Both the position numbers and the translations under genes were made by a program. From JBQTKD01 sp052389435 (GTDB lineage: Bacteria > Actinomycetota > Actinomycetes > Sporichthyales > Sporichthyaceae): a DNA stretch of 30,369 bases. The first letter of the stretch is position 1. Each line of letters opens with the position of its first letter. The notes under the pieces are model-generated. The model was given only the letters and a program-made list of their open reading frames with translations. It did not search any database and was not told the origin of the DNA. Location of the stretch: contig JBQTIB010000037.1 in NCBI GenBank assembly GCA_052389435.1, positions 1 to 30,369 on the forward strand, read 5' to 3'. Positions 6,866 through 15,818 of this stretch are shown in pieces.

Positions 6866-7299
6866 GTCGCGCGCAGCAGGGCGATCGGGATGTCCCGCGA
6901 GGTCTTCTTCTGGTAGGCGGCATAGCTCGGGTACATCTTCACCAGCGCTGGCCAGAGCCGAGCCTTGTCCTCCGCGCTCCCGAGAACGGCGGTCATGGGT
7001 ACCTTCCGGGCGTCCCGCTCGACCTCGACGGCCGGGTTGGCGATCAGGTTGAGGAACCACGCCGGGGTCCGATCGTCGCCCGCGTAGCTGCCGACGACGA
7101 CCAGCGTCTCGCCGTCCGCGAGGTAGAGCAGCGGCACCGTGTGCTGCTTGCCGCTCTTGCGTCCGGTCGTGGTCAACAGCAGCGTGGGTGCCTTGCGGAA
7201 CTTCGCACCGAGGCGGCCGGAGCTGCGTCGGAACAGGAACGTGTGCGCCTTGCTCACCGTCTTCACGAGCGTGTCCTTGACGACGTCCGTTGCGCCCAT
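6862..7299 (-). CDS. Ddn-type deazaflavin (F420)-dependent nitroreductase family protein
   Basis: A 145-residue split-barrel protein of the Ddn family. Diagnostic motifs are LLLTTTGRKSGKQHTVPL (phosphate and cofactor contact region), then VVGSYAGDDRTPAWFLNL and NPAVEVE, ending with WPALVKMYPSYAAYQKKT. Members bind coenzyme F420 and reduce quinones, nitro compounds or related acceptors; the native substrate is unknown. ATG 7299 is chosen because GGGAGG lies six bases upstream. First gene of a two-gene operon with the thioesterase; it diverges from the APC permease gene across 34 bases, so the promoters must overlap. Confidence 0.9.
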   Translation of the reverse strand: MGATDVVKDTLVKTVSKAHTFLFRRSSGRLGAKFRKAPTLLLTTTGRKSGKQHTVPLLYLADGETLVVVGSYAGDDRTPAWFLNLIANPAVEVERDARKVPMTAVLGSAEDKARLWPALVKMYPSYAAYQKKTSRDIPIALLRAT

Positions 7300-7333
7300 C
7301 GCGTGCCTCCCGCGTCGTTCACCTTGAGCCGGC

Positions 7334-8578
7334 ATGGTCTGCAACGTGCCGGCTCCGAGGATTCTTCCGCGACGTCTCGGCCTCGGTTCGGCGACCGTCG
7401 TCGGACTGAGCGCGATGCTCGGCGCAGGGGTGTTCGTCGTGGCGGCGCCGGCCGCGGCCGCGGCGGGGTCCGCGGTGCCGATCGCGCTGGCGATCGCGGC
7501 GCTCGTGGCCTGGTGCAACGCCGAGTCCTCCGCCCGACTCGCCGCCCGGCATCCGCAGTCCGGCGGGGCCTACGTCTACGGCCGCGAGCGGCTCGGCCCG
7601 TTCTGGGGCTACCTCGCCGGCTGGGCGTTCGTCACGGGCAAGAGCGCCTCGTGCGCGGCGATGGCCCTGGCCGTCGGCGCCTACGCCTGGCCGGACCACG
7701 CCGGCACCGTGGCCGCCGCCGTGGTCCTGGCCCTGACCGCGCTGAACTGCCTCGGCGTGCACCGCTCCGCCGCGGCGGGCGCGGCGATCGTGGCCGTGGT
7801 GCTCCTCGTGCTCGCGGTCGTCGTCGCGGTCGCCCTGACCTCGAACGCGGCCGACGTCGATCGCCTGCGCGTCGAGAAGGTCGACCTCGGCGGCACGCTC
7901 GAGGCCGCGGGCCTGCTGTTCTTCGCCTTCGCCGGGTACGCGCGCCTGGCCACGTTGGGCGAGGAGGTGCGCGATCCCGCCCGCACCATCCCCCGCGCCG
8001 TTCGGCTGGCGCTGGGCACCGTCCTCGTCGTGTACGCCGTGGTCCTCGCGGCGACCCTCGCCGTCCTCGGTCCCCCGGGCACCGCCGCCGCCACCGCGCC
8101 CCTGGTCGACGTGGCCGCGGCCGCCGGCGCGGGCGGCCTGGAACCCGTCGTACGCATCGCGGCCGCCCTCGCAGCCGGCGGCGCACTCCTCGCACTGCTC
8201 CTCGGCGTCTCGCGCACCGTGCTCGCCATGGCCCGCGACGCGCATCTGCCCCGCGCCCTCGCGGCCGTGCACCGGCAGGCACCGCTGCGGGCCGAGATCG
8301 CCGTCGGTCTCGTCGTCGCGGTCCTGGCCGCAACGCTGGATCTGCGCGGGGCGATCGGCTTTTCCTCCTTCGGCGTTCTGCTCTACTACGCGATCGCGAA
8401 CGCCTCCGCCTGGACGCTGCACCGCTCCCCCACGGCCGCGGTCGGCTTCGCCGGCTGCCTGGCCCTGGCCCTCGCGCTGCCGACGTCCTCGATCCTGACC
8501 GGGTCCGCGGTCGTCGCGGCGGGAGCACTGGCGTACGCCGCACGGAAGGCTCGCCGCGTGCAAGACTCGGCCGGGTGA
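7334..8578 (+). CDS. APC-superfamily amino acid permease
   Basis: A 414-residue membrane transporter with about twelve hydrophobic segments. The first segment carries the GLGSATVVGLSAMLGAGVF motif that binds the amino acid backbone in the amino acid-polyamine-organocation superfamily. PQSGGAYVYGRERLGPFWGYLAGW is the conserved segment 3 region, and GEEVRDPARTIPRA is the typical cytoplasmic loop after segment 6. Substrate unknown. Slightly shorter than most APC permeases (430-480), with a short C-terminal tail. The start ATG 7334 has a weak ribosome site; GTG 7346 is an alternative. The next gene starts at the stop codon (TGATG), so they are coupled. Confidence 0.9.
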   Translation: MVCNVPAPRILPRRLGLGSATVVGLSAMLGAGVFVVAAPAAAAAGSAVPIALAIAALVAWCNAESSARLAARHPQSGGAYVYGRERLGPFWGYLAGWAFVTGKSASCAAMALAVGAYAWPDHAGTVAAAVVLALTALNCLGVHRSAAAGAAIVAVVLLVLAVVVAVALTSNAADVDRLRVEKVDLGGTLEAAGLLFFAFAGYARLATLGEEVRDPARTIPRAVRLALGTVLVVYAVVLAATLAVLGPPGTAAATAPLVDVAAAAGAGGLEPVVRIAAALAAGGALLALLLGVSRTVLAMARDAHLPRALAAVHRQAPLRAEIAVGLVVAVLAATLDLRGAIGFSSFGVLLYYAIANASAWTLHRSPTAAVGFAGCLALALALPTSSILTGSAVVAAGALAYAARKARRVQDSAG

Positions 8579-9183
8579 TGATCGACCCGAACGCCCACGA
8601 CCGGTTCGTCCTGCGCCAGCGCATACGGCTGGCGATCAACCAGTACGAGTTCTCCCTACCCGGCGGCGAGAACACTCCCTTCTGCTTCGTCGAGCAGAAG
8701 CGCTTCAAGTTCAAGGAGGACATCGGCTTCTTCGCCGACTCCTCCAAGTCGCAGATGCTGCTGCGGATCAAGGCGCGAACGCGCTTCGACCCGCGGGCCA
8801 AGTACGACATCACCACGGCCGACGGGACGCCGATCGGCCAGATCTCCAAGGTGTTCGGAACCTCGCTGTTCCGCTCCACCTACGCCCTGCACGACGTCAA
8901 CGGCGGCGAAATCTGCCGGGCCACCGAACGCAAGCTCTGGGTGGCGTTGGTGCGCCGCATCGTGCACGCCATCCCGTTCGTCGAGAGCGTCGCGAACTGG
9001 ATCCCGATCCCGTACCACTTCGACTTCGTCCGCAACGAGCAGATCCTGGCCACCAACACCCGCCGGCGGATGAAACTGCGGGATACCTACGACATCGACG
9101 CCAGTCCGGACACCGGCAGGCTGCTCGACCGCCGACTGCTCCTCGCCGCGGTCGTCGGCATGGACGCCCTCCAGGCCCGGTAG
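8578..9183 (+). CDS. LURP-one-related / phospholipid scramblase-like protein
   Basis: A 201-residue protein of the LURP-one-related (DUF567, tubby-like) family. It shows alternating short beta strands: RFVLRQRIRLAINQYEF, then KSQMLLRIKARTRFDPRAKYDI, DGTPIGQISKVFG, STYALHD and FDFVRNEQILATN, the pattern of a 12-strand barrel around a central helix. No signal peptide. Members may bind membrane phosphoinositides or act as scramblase-like proteins, but bacterial roles are unknown. ATG 8578 shares one base with the permease stop; GTG 8575 is in frame too. Confidence 0.75.
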   Translation: MIDPNAHDRFVLRQRIRLAINQYEFSLPGGENTPFCFVEQKRFKFKEDIGFFADSSKSQMLLRIKARTRFDPRAKYDITTADGTPIGQISKVFGTSLFRSTYALHDVNGGEICRATERKLWVALVRRIVHAIPFVESVANWIPIPYHFDFVRNEQILATNTRRRMKLRDTYDIDASPDTGRLLDRRLLLAAVVGMDALQAR

Positions 9184-9262
9184 GCGAAAAGTATCTCGTC
9201 TCACGATATGTGCGGTCCTGGACACCCCTCCTGAAACGCGGGCGAAATCTCGCGCGGCTTCA

Positions 9263-9346
9263 ATGACTCGCGTGAATCCGTGTGGCTGGCGCGGCGCGGG
9301 ACCGTGCCCTCGACCTGTGCGCGCCGCCGCGCGGAGACACCGTTGA
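9263..9346 (+). CDS. Possible 27-codon leader ORF before the nitrate reductase
   Basis: An ATG at 9263 opens a 27-codon frame that ends with TGA at 9344-9346, overlapping the proposed TTG start of the nitrate reductase by the TTGA arrangement used for translational coupling. The peptide starts MTRVNPCGW and is rich in Arg, Pro and Ala, with two Cys. No clear ribosome site precedes it. It could be a regulatory leader peptide or simply chance; the stop/start overlap is the only positive evidence. Confidence 0.25.
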   Translation: MTRVNPCGWRGAGPCPRPVRAAARRHR

Positions 9347-12300
9347 CCGCCGGCCCAGCCAAGACCCGCGGGGTCTGTTCCTACTGCGGCGTGGGTTGCG
9401 GCATCGTCGTCGAGACCGGACCCGACGCGAACGGGGGGCGCCGGGTCCTGTCCGTCGTCGGCGACAAACAGCACCCCGCCAACCGCGGACGGCTCTGCCT
9501 CAAGGGCGCCACCAGCGCCGAGGCCGCCACCGCCCCGGGCCGACTGACCCGCGCCCAGGTCCGGACCGACCGCAAGGCAGCGCGCGTCGAGGCGGACCTC
9601 GACGAGGCCATCGCCGGCGCCGCCGCGAAGTGGGCGGCGATCGTCGCCGAGCACGGACCCGACGCCGTCGCGCTCTACGTCTCCGGCCAGATGACCACCG
9701 AGGCGCAGTACCTGGCCAACAAGCTGACCAAGGGGTACGTGCGCACCAACAACATCGAGTCGAACTCGCGCCTGTGCATGGCGAGTGCAGCCACGGGCTA
9801 CAAGCAGTCCCTCGGCGCCGACGGCCCACCCGGGTCCTACGACGACTTCGAGCACGCCGACGCGTTCCTGGTGATCGGCTCGAACATGGCCGACTGCCAC
9901 CCGATCCTCTACCTGCGGATGATGGAGCGCGTCCGGGCCGGCGCGAAGCTGATCGTCGTCGACCCCCGCCGCACCGCGACCGCCGCCAAGGCGGACCTGT
10001 TCCTCCCCGTCCGGGCGGGCACCGACATCGCCCTGCTGAACGGACTGCTGCACCTGCTCGTCGAGGCCGGGCGCGTCGACGAGGCGTTCATCGCAGAGGC
10101 CACCGACGGCTGGGCCGAGACCGAGGCGCTCCTGGCCGAGTACTCCCCCGCAGCGGTCGCCGCGATCACCGGCCTGGCCGAGGCGGACCTGCGCACCGCG
10201 GCCGAGTTCCTCGCCGGTGCCGAGAACTTCGTGACGCTCTGGACGATGGGCCTGAACCAGAGCACGCACGGCACGTGGAGCACCAACGCCATCTGCAATC
10301 TGCACCTGGCCACGGGCACGATCGGCCGGCTCGGCAGCGGACCGTTCTCCCTGACCGGGCAGCCCAACGCCATGGGCGGCCGCGAGATGGGCTACCTGGG
10401 CCCGGGCCTGCCCGGGCAGCGCAGCGTGCTCGTCCCGGCCGATCGCGAGTTCACCGAGAACCTGTGGGGTCTGGAACCCGGGACGCTGCGCACCGAGGTC
10501 GGCGCGGGCACCGTGGACCTGTTCGCCCGGATGGCCGCGGGCCAGATCAAGGCCGTCTGGGTGATCTGCACCAACCCGACGGTGTCCATCGGCAACCGCG
10601 CGCAGGCGATCGCCGGGCTCGAGAAGGCCGAACTCGTGATCGTGCAGGAGGCCTTCGCCGACGCGGAGATCAACGCCTACGCCGACGTGCTCCTCCCGGC
10701 CGCCATCTGGACCGAGTCCGAGGGCGTTTTCGTCAACTCCGAACGCAATGTGACCCTGCTTCAGGGAACGGCCGACGCCCCCGGCGACGCGCTGCCGGAC
10801 TGGGACCTCATCGCCCGCTTCGGTCGCGCGCTCGGCCACGCCGAGGCGTTCGACTACGCCGGCGCCGAGCAGGTCTTCGACGAACTGCGCGCCGCCGCGA
10901 ACCCGGACACCGACTACGACCTGCGCGGCGTCACCTACGACCGGCTGCGCGAGGGTCCCGTGCAGTGGCCCGCGCCGGAGGGCGACCCGGCGACCCGCCA
11001 CCCGATCCGCTACGTCAACGACGGCGCCACCCGCCCGATCCGCACCCGCGCGGACGGCAGCACCCCGCGCCTGTGGTTCCCGCTGCCCGAGGGCCGCGCC
11101 CGCTTCCACGCGCGCCCGCACCTGCCCCCCGCCGAGGTCCCCGACGCGGAGTTCCCGTTCCTGCTCAACACCGGCCGGGTCGCCAACCAGTGGCACACCG
11201 GCACCAAGACCGCCAAGGTCGCCAAGCTCAACCGGCTCGACCCAGGCCCGTTCCTCGAGCTCCACCCGGAGGACGCGCAGGCGCTGCGCGTCGCCGCGGG
11301 CGACCCGGTCGAGGTCTCCTCCCGCCGCGGCCGCGCGGTGCTGCCCGCGCGGATCACCGACGCCGTCGCGCCCGGGAACGTCTTCGCCCCGTTCCACTGG
11401 AACGACGCGCGCGGAGAGGACCTGGCAATCAACGCGGTCACCAACGACGCGGTGGACCCCTTCTCCGCCCAGCCCGAACTCAAGGTCTGCGCGGTGCAAC
11501 TCGCCCGCGTCGCCCCGATCCTCGCACCCGTCGTTGCCCCGGCGGAGCCCACGACGACGCCCGCGATTCCCGATCGCCTGATCGCGGCGCTGGGCCTGGG
11601 CCCCGCCGCGCTGCCGGCCATGGACGACTACCAGCAGCGCTACCTGGCCGGCCTGGTCTGGGCGCTGACCACGCAGACCGAGACGGCGAAGTCGGGCACC
11701 CCGGTCCTGCCGCGCGAGGCCCCGTTCACCGGCACCGCCCGCGCCTGGGTCGACGGCATGCTCGCGGGCCTGTTCAGCCGAACGGCCGCGCCCGTCCCCG
11801 CGCCGGCCGACGACGGCCCGGCCGCGGCGAAGACCGCGGCGCCACCGGTGGTCGTCGCGTGGGCCTCGCAGACCGGCACCGCCGAGGAGTTCGCCGCGGA
11901 GATCCACCGCGCGCTGGTCGCCGACGGCGTCGACGCCACGCTCGTGGGCATGGACTCCCTCAACGTCGCCACGCTGCCCGGCGTCCCCCGCCTGGTGGTG
12001 GTCAGCAGCACCTACGGCGACGGGGAGTCGCCCGACAACGGGCAGAGCTTCTGGCGCTCCCTCAACAATCCCGGCGCACCTCGACTGGCCCACACCGAGT
12101 TCGCGGTTCTGGCGTTCGGCGACTCCAGCTACGCGGACTTCTGCGCCCACGGTCGGCGGATCGACGCCCGGCTCGCCGACCTCGGCGCGACCCGCCTGTG
12201 CGAGCGCCTCGACGTCGAGCCCGACGGCATGGACACCGCCGCCGCCTGGCTGGTGGCGCTGCGCAGGCGACTGTCCCCGCCGACGCCCGGAGTGCTCGTC

Positions 12301-13479
12301 GTCGAGCGCACCGAGGCCCCGCCCGTCGAGACCGAGGAGGGCGCCGCGGCGGTCTTCACCCGTCGCGCGCCCCTGCACACGCAACTTCTGACGAATCGTC
12401 AGCTCACCGGGGAGGGCTCGGCGAAGGACGTGCGCGCGTTCGAGTTCGAACTCTCCTCGGACTGCCACTACTCCGCGGGCGACGCCCTCGGCGTGTGGCC
12501 GCGCAACGACGCGGCCGTCGTCGAGGAGTGGCTTGCGGTCACCGGCCTCGCCCCGGACGCACCGGTTGCGTTGGCCGGCCTGCCGGGCATGACGCTGCGC
12601 ACCGCGGCCCTGGAGTACCTCGACATCGTGCGCATCACCCCGGAGCTGCTGCGCTTCGTCGCGGCGCACACCGAGAAGCATTCGCCGGGCAACCGCGAGC
12701 TCGCCCGGCTGCTGCGCCCGGACAACAAGCTGAGCCTGGCCCAGTGGCTCTGGGGCCGCCAGGCCATGGACGTCCTGGCCGAGTTCCCGGTGCGCGCGGA
12801 ACCGGCCGAGTGGCTCGAGGTGCTGCGTCGGCTGTCCCCTCGGCTGTACTCGATCTCCTCCAGTCCGCTGGTCGCCCCGCACCGCGTCGCACTGACCGTT
12901 TCGACGGTGCGCTACGCCCACGAGGGCAAGGTCCGTCAGGGGGTGTGCAGCACCTTCCTGGCCGATCGCAGCGCACACGGCAGCGTCGGGGTGTTCCTGC
13001 AGCGCTCGGCGCACTTCCGGCCGCCCGCCGCCTCCGGCACGCCGATGATCATGATCGGCCCCGGCACCGGCGTCGCGCCGTTCCGGGGGTTCCTGCAGGA
13101 GCGCCGGGCGCTCGGGCACACCGGGCGCAACTGGCTCTTCTTCGGCGAGCAGCGCTCCGCGACCGACTTCTACTACCGCGACGAACTCGAGGAGATGCGC
13201 TCCGCCGGCCTGCTCTCGCGCCTGTCGCTGGCCTTCTCCCGCGACCAGCGCCAGAAGGTCTACGTCCAGGACCTCATGCGCGACTCCGGCGCGGAACTCT
13301 GGCGTTGGCTCGAGGACGGCGCGCAGGTGTACGTGTGCGGCGACGCCACCAGGATGGCCAAGGACGTCCACGCGACGCTGCTGGAGATCGGCCGCGAGCA
13401 CGGCAGCCTAGGCGACGGCGCCGAGGACTGGCTCCAAGACCTGGTGTCCGCCAAGCGCTACCTACGCGACGTGTACTGA
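9343..13479 (+). CDS. Self-sufficient assimilatory nitrate reductase: molybdopterin catalytic half fused to an FMN/FAD/NADPH reductase half
   Basis: A 1,378-residue cytoplasmic fusion enzyme. Residues about 8-60 hold the [4Fe-4S] cysteines C12, C15, C19 and C52 (CSYCGVGC...LCLKG). The molybdopterin oxidoreductase and dinucleotide-binding domains run to about 730, with SNSRLCM near 145 giving the likely Mo ligand Cys. An Ala/Pro linker leads to a flavodoxin domain at about 835 (ASQTGTAEEF), then a CPR/SiR-type FAD domain (RLYSISSSP, about 1166), the NADPH site IGPGTGVAPFRGF (about 1237), and a C-terminal ...RYLRDVY tail ending in the aromatic that stacks on FAD. Electrons from NADPH can thus reach the molybdenum site in one chain. 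TTG 9343 is chosen for GGAGA upstream; GTG 9280 is longer but lacks a ribosome site. No nitrite reductase is adjacent. Confidence 0.9.
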   Translation: MTAGPAKTRGVCSYCGVGCGIVVETGPDANGGRRVLSVVGDKQHPANRGRLCLKGATSAEAATAPGRLTRAQVRTDRKAARVEADLDEAIAGAAAKWAAIVAEHGPDAVALYVSGQMTTEAQYLANKLTKGYVRTNNIESNSRLCMASAATGYKQSLGADGPPGSYDDFEHADAFLVIGSNMADCHPILYLRMMERVRAGAKLIVVDPRRTATAAKADLFLPVRAGTDIALLNGLLHLLVEAGRVDEAFIAEATDGWAETEALLAEYSPAAVAAITGLAEADLRTAAEFLAGAENFVTLWTMGLNQSTHGTWSTNAICNLHLATGTIGRLGSGPFSLTGQPNAMGGREMGYLGPGLPGQRSVLVPADREFTENLWGLEPGTLRTEVGAGTVDLFARMAAGQIKAVWVICTNPTVSIGNRAQAIAGLEKAELVIVQEAFADAEINAYADVLLPAAIWTESEGVFVNSERNVTLLQGTADAPGDALPDWDLIARFGRALGHAEAFDYAGAEQVFDELRAAANPDTDYDLRGVTYDRLREGPVQWPAPEGDPATRHPIRYVNDGATRPIRTRADGSTPRLWFPLPEGRARFHARPHLPPAEVPDAEFPFLLNTGRVANQWHTGTKTAKVAKLNRLDPGPFLELHPEDAQALRVAAGDPVEVSSRRGRAVLPARITDAVAPGNVFAPFHWNDARGEDLAINAVTNDAVDPFSAQPELKVCAVQLARVAPILAPVVAPAEPTTTPAIPDRLIAALGLGPAALPAMDDYQQRYLAGLVWALTTQTETAKSGTPVLPREAPFTGTARAWVDGMLAGLFSRTAAPVPAPADDGPAAAKTAAPPVVVAWASQTGTAEEFAAEIHRALVADGVDATLVGMDSLNVATLPGVPRLVVVSSTYGDGESPDNGQSFWRSLNNPGAPRLAHTEFAVLAFGDSSYADFCAHGRRIDARLADLGATRLCERLDVEPDGMDTAAAWLVALRRRLSPPTPGVLVVERTEAPPVETEEGAAAVFTRRAPLHTQLLTNRQLTGEGSAKDVRAFEFELSSDCHYSAGDALGVWPRNDAAVVEEWLAVTGLAPDAPVALAGLPGMTLRTAALEYLDIVRITPELLRFVAAHTEKHSPGNRELARLLRPDNKLSLAQWLWGRQAMDVLAEFPVRAEPAEWLEVLRRLSPRLYSISSSPLVAPHRVALTVSTVRYAHEGKVRQGVCSTFLADRSAHGSVGVFLQRSAHFRPPAASGTPMIMIGPGTGVAPFRGFLQERRALGHTGRNWLFFGEQRSATDFYYRDELEEMRSAGLLSRLSLAFSRDQRQKVYVQDLMRDSGAELWRWLEDGAQVYVCGDATRMAKDVHATLLEIGREHGSLGDGAEDWLQDLVSAKRYLRDVY

Positions 13480-13483
13480 GTCG

Positions 13484-14161
13484 CTACTGACCGAGCTGCT
13501 CCTTGACCGTCGTGGCGTAGACGTCGACGTACTCCTGGCCCGAAAGGCCCTGGATCGCCTTCATGATGTCGTCGGTCATCTCGCGGAACAGCAGCGCGTC
13601 GCGTTTGCGGCCGTCGTACCTGCCGAGGTCCAGCGGCGGGCCGAACTTCACCGTGACCGGTGCGAGCCGCGGGAGCCTGCGTCCGGGCGGCTGGACGACG
13701 TCGGTGCCGATGACCGCGCAGGGCACCAGCGGTGCCTTGGACTCCAGCCACAGGCGCGCGACGCCCACCCGACCGCGGTAGAGACGGCCGTCGGGCGAGC
13801 GGGTGCCCTCGGGGTAGATCCCGAGCAGATCGCCCTCGCCGAGGACGTCGACGGCAGTCTGGATCGCGGCCAGGCCCGCGCGGCCGCTGGAGCGGTCCAC
13901 CGGCTTCTGGCCCACGGCGTTGAAGAACCCAGCCGTCAGGCGACCAGCCACGCCCTTGCCGTTGAAGTAGTCGGCCTTCGCGAGGTAGACGACCTTGCGA
14001 TGGATGACCAGCGGCACGAAGAAGTGGTCGGAGAACGACACGTGGTTGCCGGCCAGAATTCCCGGACCGACCTTCGGCACGTACTCCAAGCCCTCGACGG
14101 TGGGGCGGTAGGCCGCGCTGAGCAAAGGTCCGAGCGTGACCTTCATCCCGCGGTAGAGCAA
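13484..14161 (-). CDS. PlsC-type 1-acyl-glycerol-3-phosphate acyltransferase
   Basis: A 225-residue lysophospholipid acyltransferase-family protein. It has the HX4D catalytic motif NHVSFSD (H40, D45), a block KPVDRSSGRAG, and the phosphate-binding EGTR motif YPEGTRSPDG (E118-R121), followed by VPCAVIGTD. It would transfer an acyl chain to lysophosphatidic acid in phospholipid synthesis at the membrane. I chose TTG 14161 because GGGAGG lies five bases upstream and the protein then begins with the usual LYRGMKVTLGPLL; TTG 14188 gives nine more residues. It converges with the nitrate reductase, four bases between stops, and diverges from the lipoprotein gene. Confidence 0.9.
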   Translation of the reverse strand: MLYRGMKVTLGPLLSAAYRPTVEGLEYVPKVGPGILAGNHVSFSDHFFVPLVIHRKVVYLAKADYFNGKGVAGRLTAGFFNAVGQKPVDRSSGRAGLAAIQTAVDVLGEGDLLGIYPEGTRSPDGRLYRGRVGVARLWLESKAPLVPCAVIGTDVVQPPGRRLPRLAPVTVKFGPPLDLGRYDGRKRDALLFREMTDDIMKAIQGLSGQEYVDVYATTVKEQLGQ

Positions 14162-14301
14162 CGCCACCTCCCGCACCTCAAACACCAACGGCCGGTCCGG
14201 CCTCGTCGCTGCCCGGTTCGCGTGGTGGCGAGGATACGGGCACTATCGGAGCACTCGTGCAGGTGGTCGGCACAGCACGGGCCGCGAAGGGGGGATACAG
14301 C

Positions 14302-15654
14302 GTGGTTGGACGACGCGGCGTTGCCGGGTTGATCCTCGTGTCGTTGCTCGGCACGGTCTCGGCGTGCGGAAGCGAGGGCGAAACCGCCCTGCCCGGCCCG
14401 CAGGAGACCGTGGTGGCCACGCCGGTCAGCACCGCCGTCATCCCGCCGACGACCTACTCCGAGGCGTTCGCGGCCATCTCCTCGGCTGCGGAGGCGATGC
14501 CGGCCACCGCCGACCGCCTCGCGCGCGGTCTGGCGACCGCCGGCGGAGTACGCGGCCAGGCCAACTCCGCCGCCGCCACGCTGCGCGCCAAGCTGACCCA
14601 CCGGCTCACCCTGCACGTGCACCTGGCGGGCATGCTCGCCACCAGCGTCGTGGACACCGGGTCCGGCGGCGGCCCGGACAGCGACCGCACCAAGGCCGTG
14701 CTCGCGGCGATCGATCGCAACTCCAAGGCGCTGGCCAAGCTCGTCCCCAAGGGACCCAAGGCGGGCGGGGCCGAGCGGGCCCCGTCGGACCCGGGCACCG
14801 AGGTGGACGACGACGCGGCACGGCGCTCCCCCGACTTCCTCGTCGCGTGGCGCACGCACGTGGACGACCTCGCGGCCTACGCGCTGGCCACCCGCGAAGG
14901 CATCGAGCCGGACCAGGACGACGCCCGGCGGAACCTGGAAAGCTGGGTCGACGGCGCCGCCGACAACCTCAAGCAGGCCGCGGACGGCAAGGCCCAGTCC
15001 CGGACGCTGCGCGGCAGCCTCAACGGCTACGTCAAGGCCATCACCCGCGCCATGAACGGACTCGGGGCGAAGGACTTCACCGGACCCGAGCAACTGCGCA
15101 AGGCCAGCAGCGCGATGCTCGACTTCGGCGAAGGCCTCGGTCAGGGCCTGGCCGCCGCCGCCGACCTCGACGGCGACGCCCGCGACGACGCGGCGGACGT
15201 GCGAGCGGAACTGACCCGACTGCTCACCGAGAACGTGGCGATGACCGGGTCGTTCGTGCTCGCCTCCTACGTCAACCGCAAGTCCGGGGCCTCCTCCAGC
15301 ACCCAGGCGTCGATCGCCAGGCTCGGACTCGACGAGAACTCCAAGGACCTCGCCGAACGCCTGCGCCCGGCGGCGGACGCAAGCGCGCAGGTCGAGTTCC
15401 TGCGCCTGTGGCGGACCACGGTCAACGACTTCCTGGACTACGCCGAAGCCGTCCGCACCGGCAGCGCGAAGAAGGCCGACGCCGAGGTCGCGGCCCTGAA
15501 CGGGCAGCGGGCGACCATCGGCAGATTTCTGGAGGGCGTGACGGACAGAAAGGTCTCCGCGGGCGCCATCTCCACCTCGCTGAAGACCTACGTCGCCAAC
15601 CTGACCGGCGCCGTCCAGACCCTGGCCGAGGACCTGCTCCCCGACCGCTCCTGA
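14302..15654 (+). CDS. Lipoprotein with a duplicated helical domain, upstream of sigK
   Basis: A 450-residue lipoprotein: short basic N-terminus, hydrophobic segment, then the lipobox VSAC. The mature part contains two copies of one helical domain, about residues 92-255 and 299-448. Matching blocks are HVHLAGMLATSVV / NVAMTGSFVLASYV, AIDRNSKALAKL / GLDENSKDLAERL, FLVAWRTHVDDLAAYA / FLRLWRTTVNDFLDYA and LRGSLNGYVKAITRAM / ISTSLKTYVANLTGAV. I do not know a named family; similar L..WR.H...F..Y repeats occur in other secreted bacterial proteins. I chose GTG 14302 because AAGGGGGGA lies upstream; GTG 14257 is open but weaker. It precedes sigK by 164 bases in the same direction, so it may belong to the SigK regulon. 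Confidence 0.7.
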   Translation: MVGRRGVAGLILVSLLGTVSACGSEGETALPGPQETVVATPVSTAVIPPTTYSEAFAAISSAAEAMPATADRLARGLATAGGVRGQANSAAATLRAKLTHRLTLHVHLAGMLATSVVDTGSGGGPDSDRTKAVLAAIDRNSKALAKLVPKGPKAGGAERAPSDPGTEVDDDAARRSPDFLVAWRTHVDDLAAYALATREGIEPDQDDARRNLESWVDGAADNLKQAADGKAQSRTLRGSLNGYVKAITRAMNGLGAKDFTGPEQLRKASSAMLDFGEGLGQGLAAAADLDGDARDDAADVRAELTRLLTENVAMTGSFVLASYVNRKSGASSSTQASIARLGLDENSKDLAERLRPAADASAQVEFLRLWRTTVNDFLDYAEAVRTGSAKKADAEVAALNGQRATIGRFLEGVTDRKVSAGAISTSLKTYVANLTGAVQTLAEDLLPDRS

Positions 15655-15669
15655 GCTGTGCCGAACCCC

Positions 15670-15742
15670 TGATCCACACCGAGATGTCGATCACCGAAAG
15701 GTCCGAGACGCCGACCAATCCTTCGGTGCATCGTCGGCGAAT
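15670..15742 (+). promoter_or_regulatory. Candidate SigK-type promoter(s) for the sigK-rskA operon
   Basis: The M. tuberculosis SigK promoter is recalled as CCATCC-N17/18-CCGAAT. Two candidates lie upstream of this sigma gene: TGATCC (15670) - 18 bases - CCGAAA (15694), with correct spacing and 9 of 12 matches, and CAATCC (15716) - 15 bases - GCGAAT (15737), with 10 of 12 matches but short spacing. Either would give autoregulation, which is usual for ECF sigma factors. Confidence 0.35.
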
Positions 15743-15818
15743 AGCCGATGAACGCGCTCCGAGGTCGCCGGGTTACCGGTTGGTACGAGCGCGCTGCGAT
15801 CAAGCAGACGGGACAGGC

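Noticed and set aside
9193..9209. Imperfect palindrome ATCTCGT-CTC-ACGATAT as an operator
   Set aside because: One mismatch and no link to a regulator gene; it lies about 134 bases before the start, so a role is possible but unsupported.
9233..9248. GAAAC-N6-GAAAT as a GlnR/PhoP-type box before the nitrate reductase
   Set aside because: Only two of the expected repeats fit, and the GTnAC partner sites are absent. A search with a GlnR matrix would be needed to support it.
8656..13401. A 1,581-codon open frame on the minus strand
   Set aside because: It is the antisense shadow of the nitrate reductase gene and the LURP-related gene. High GC keeps it open; its composition is Arg/Gly/Ala/Glu-rich and it contains no motif.
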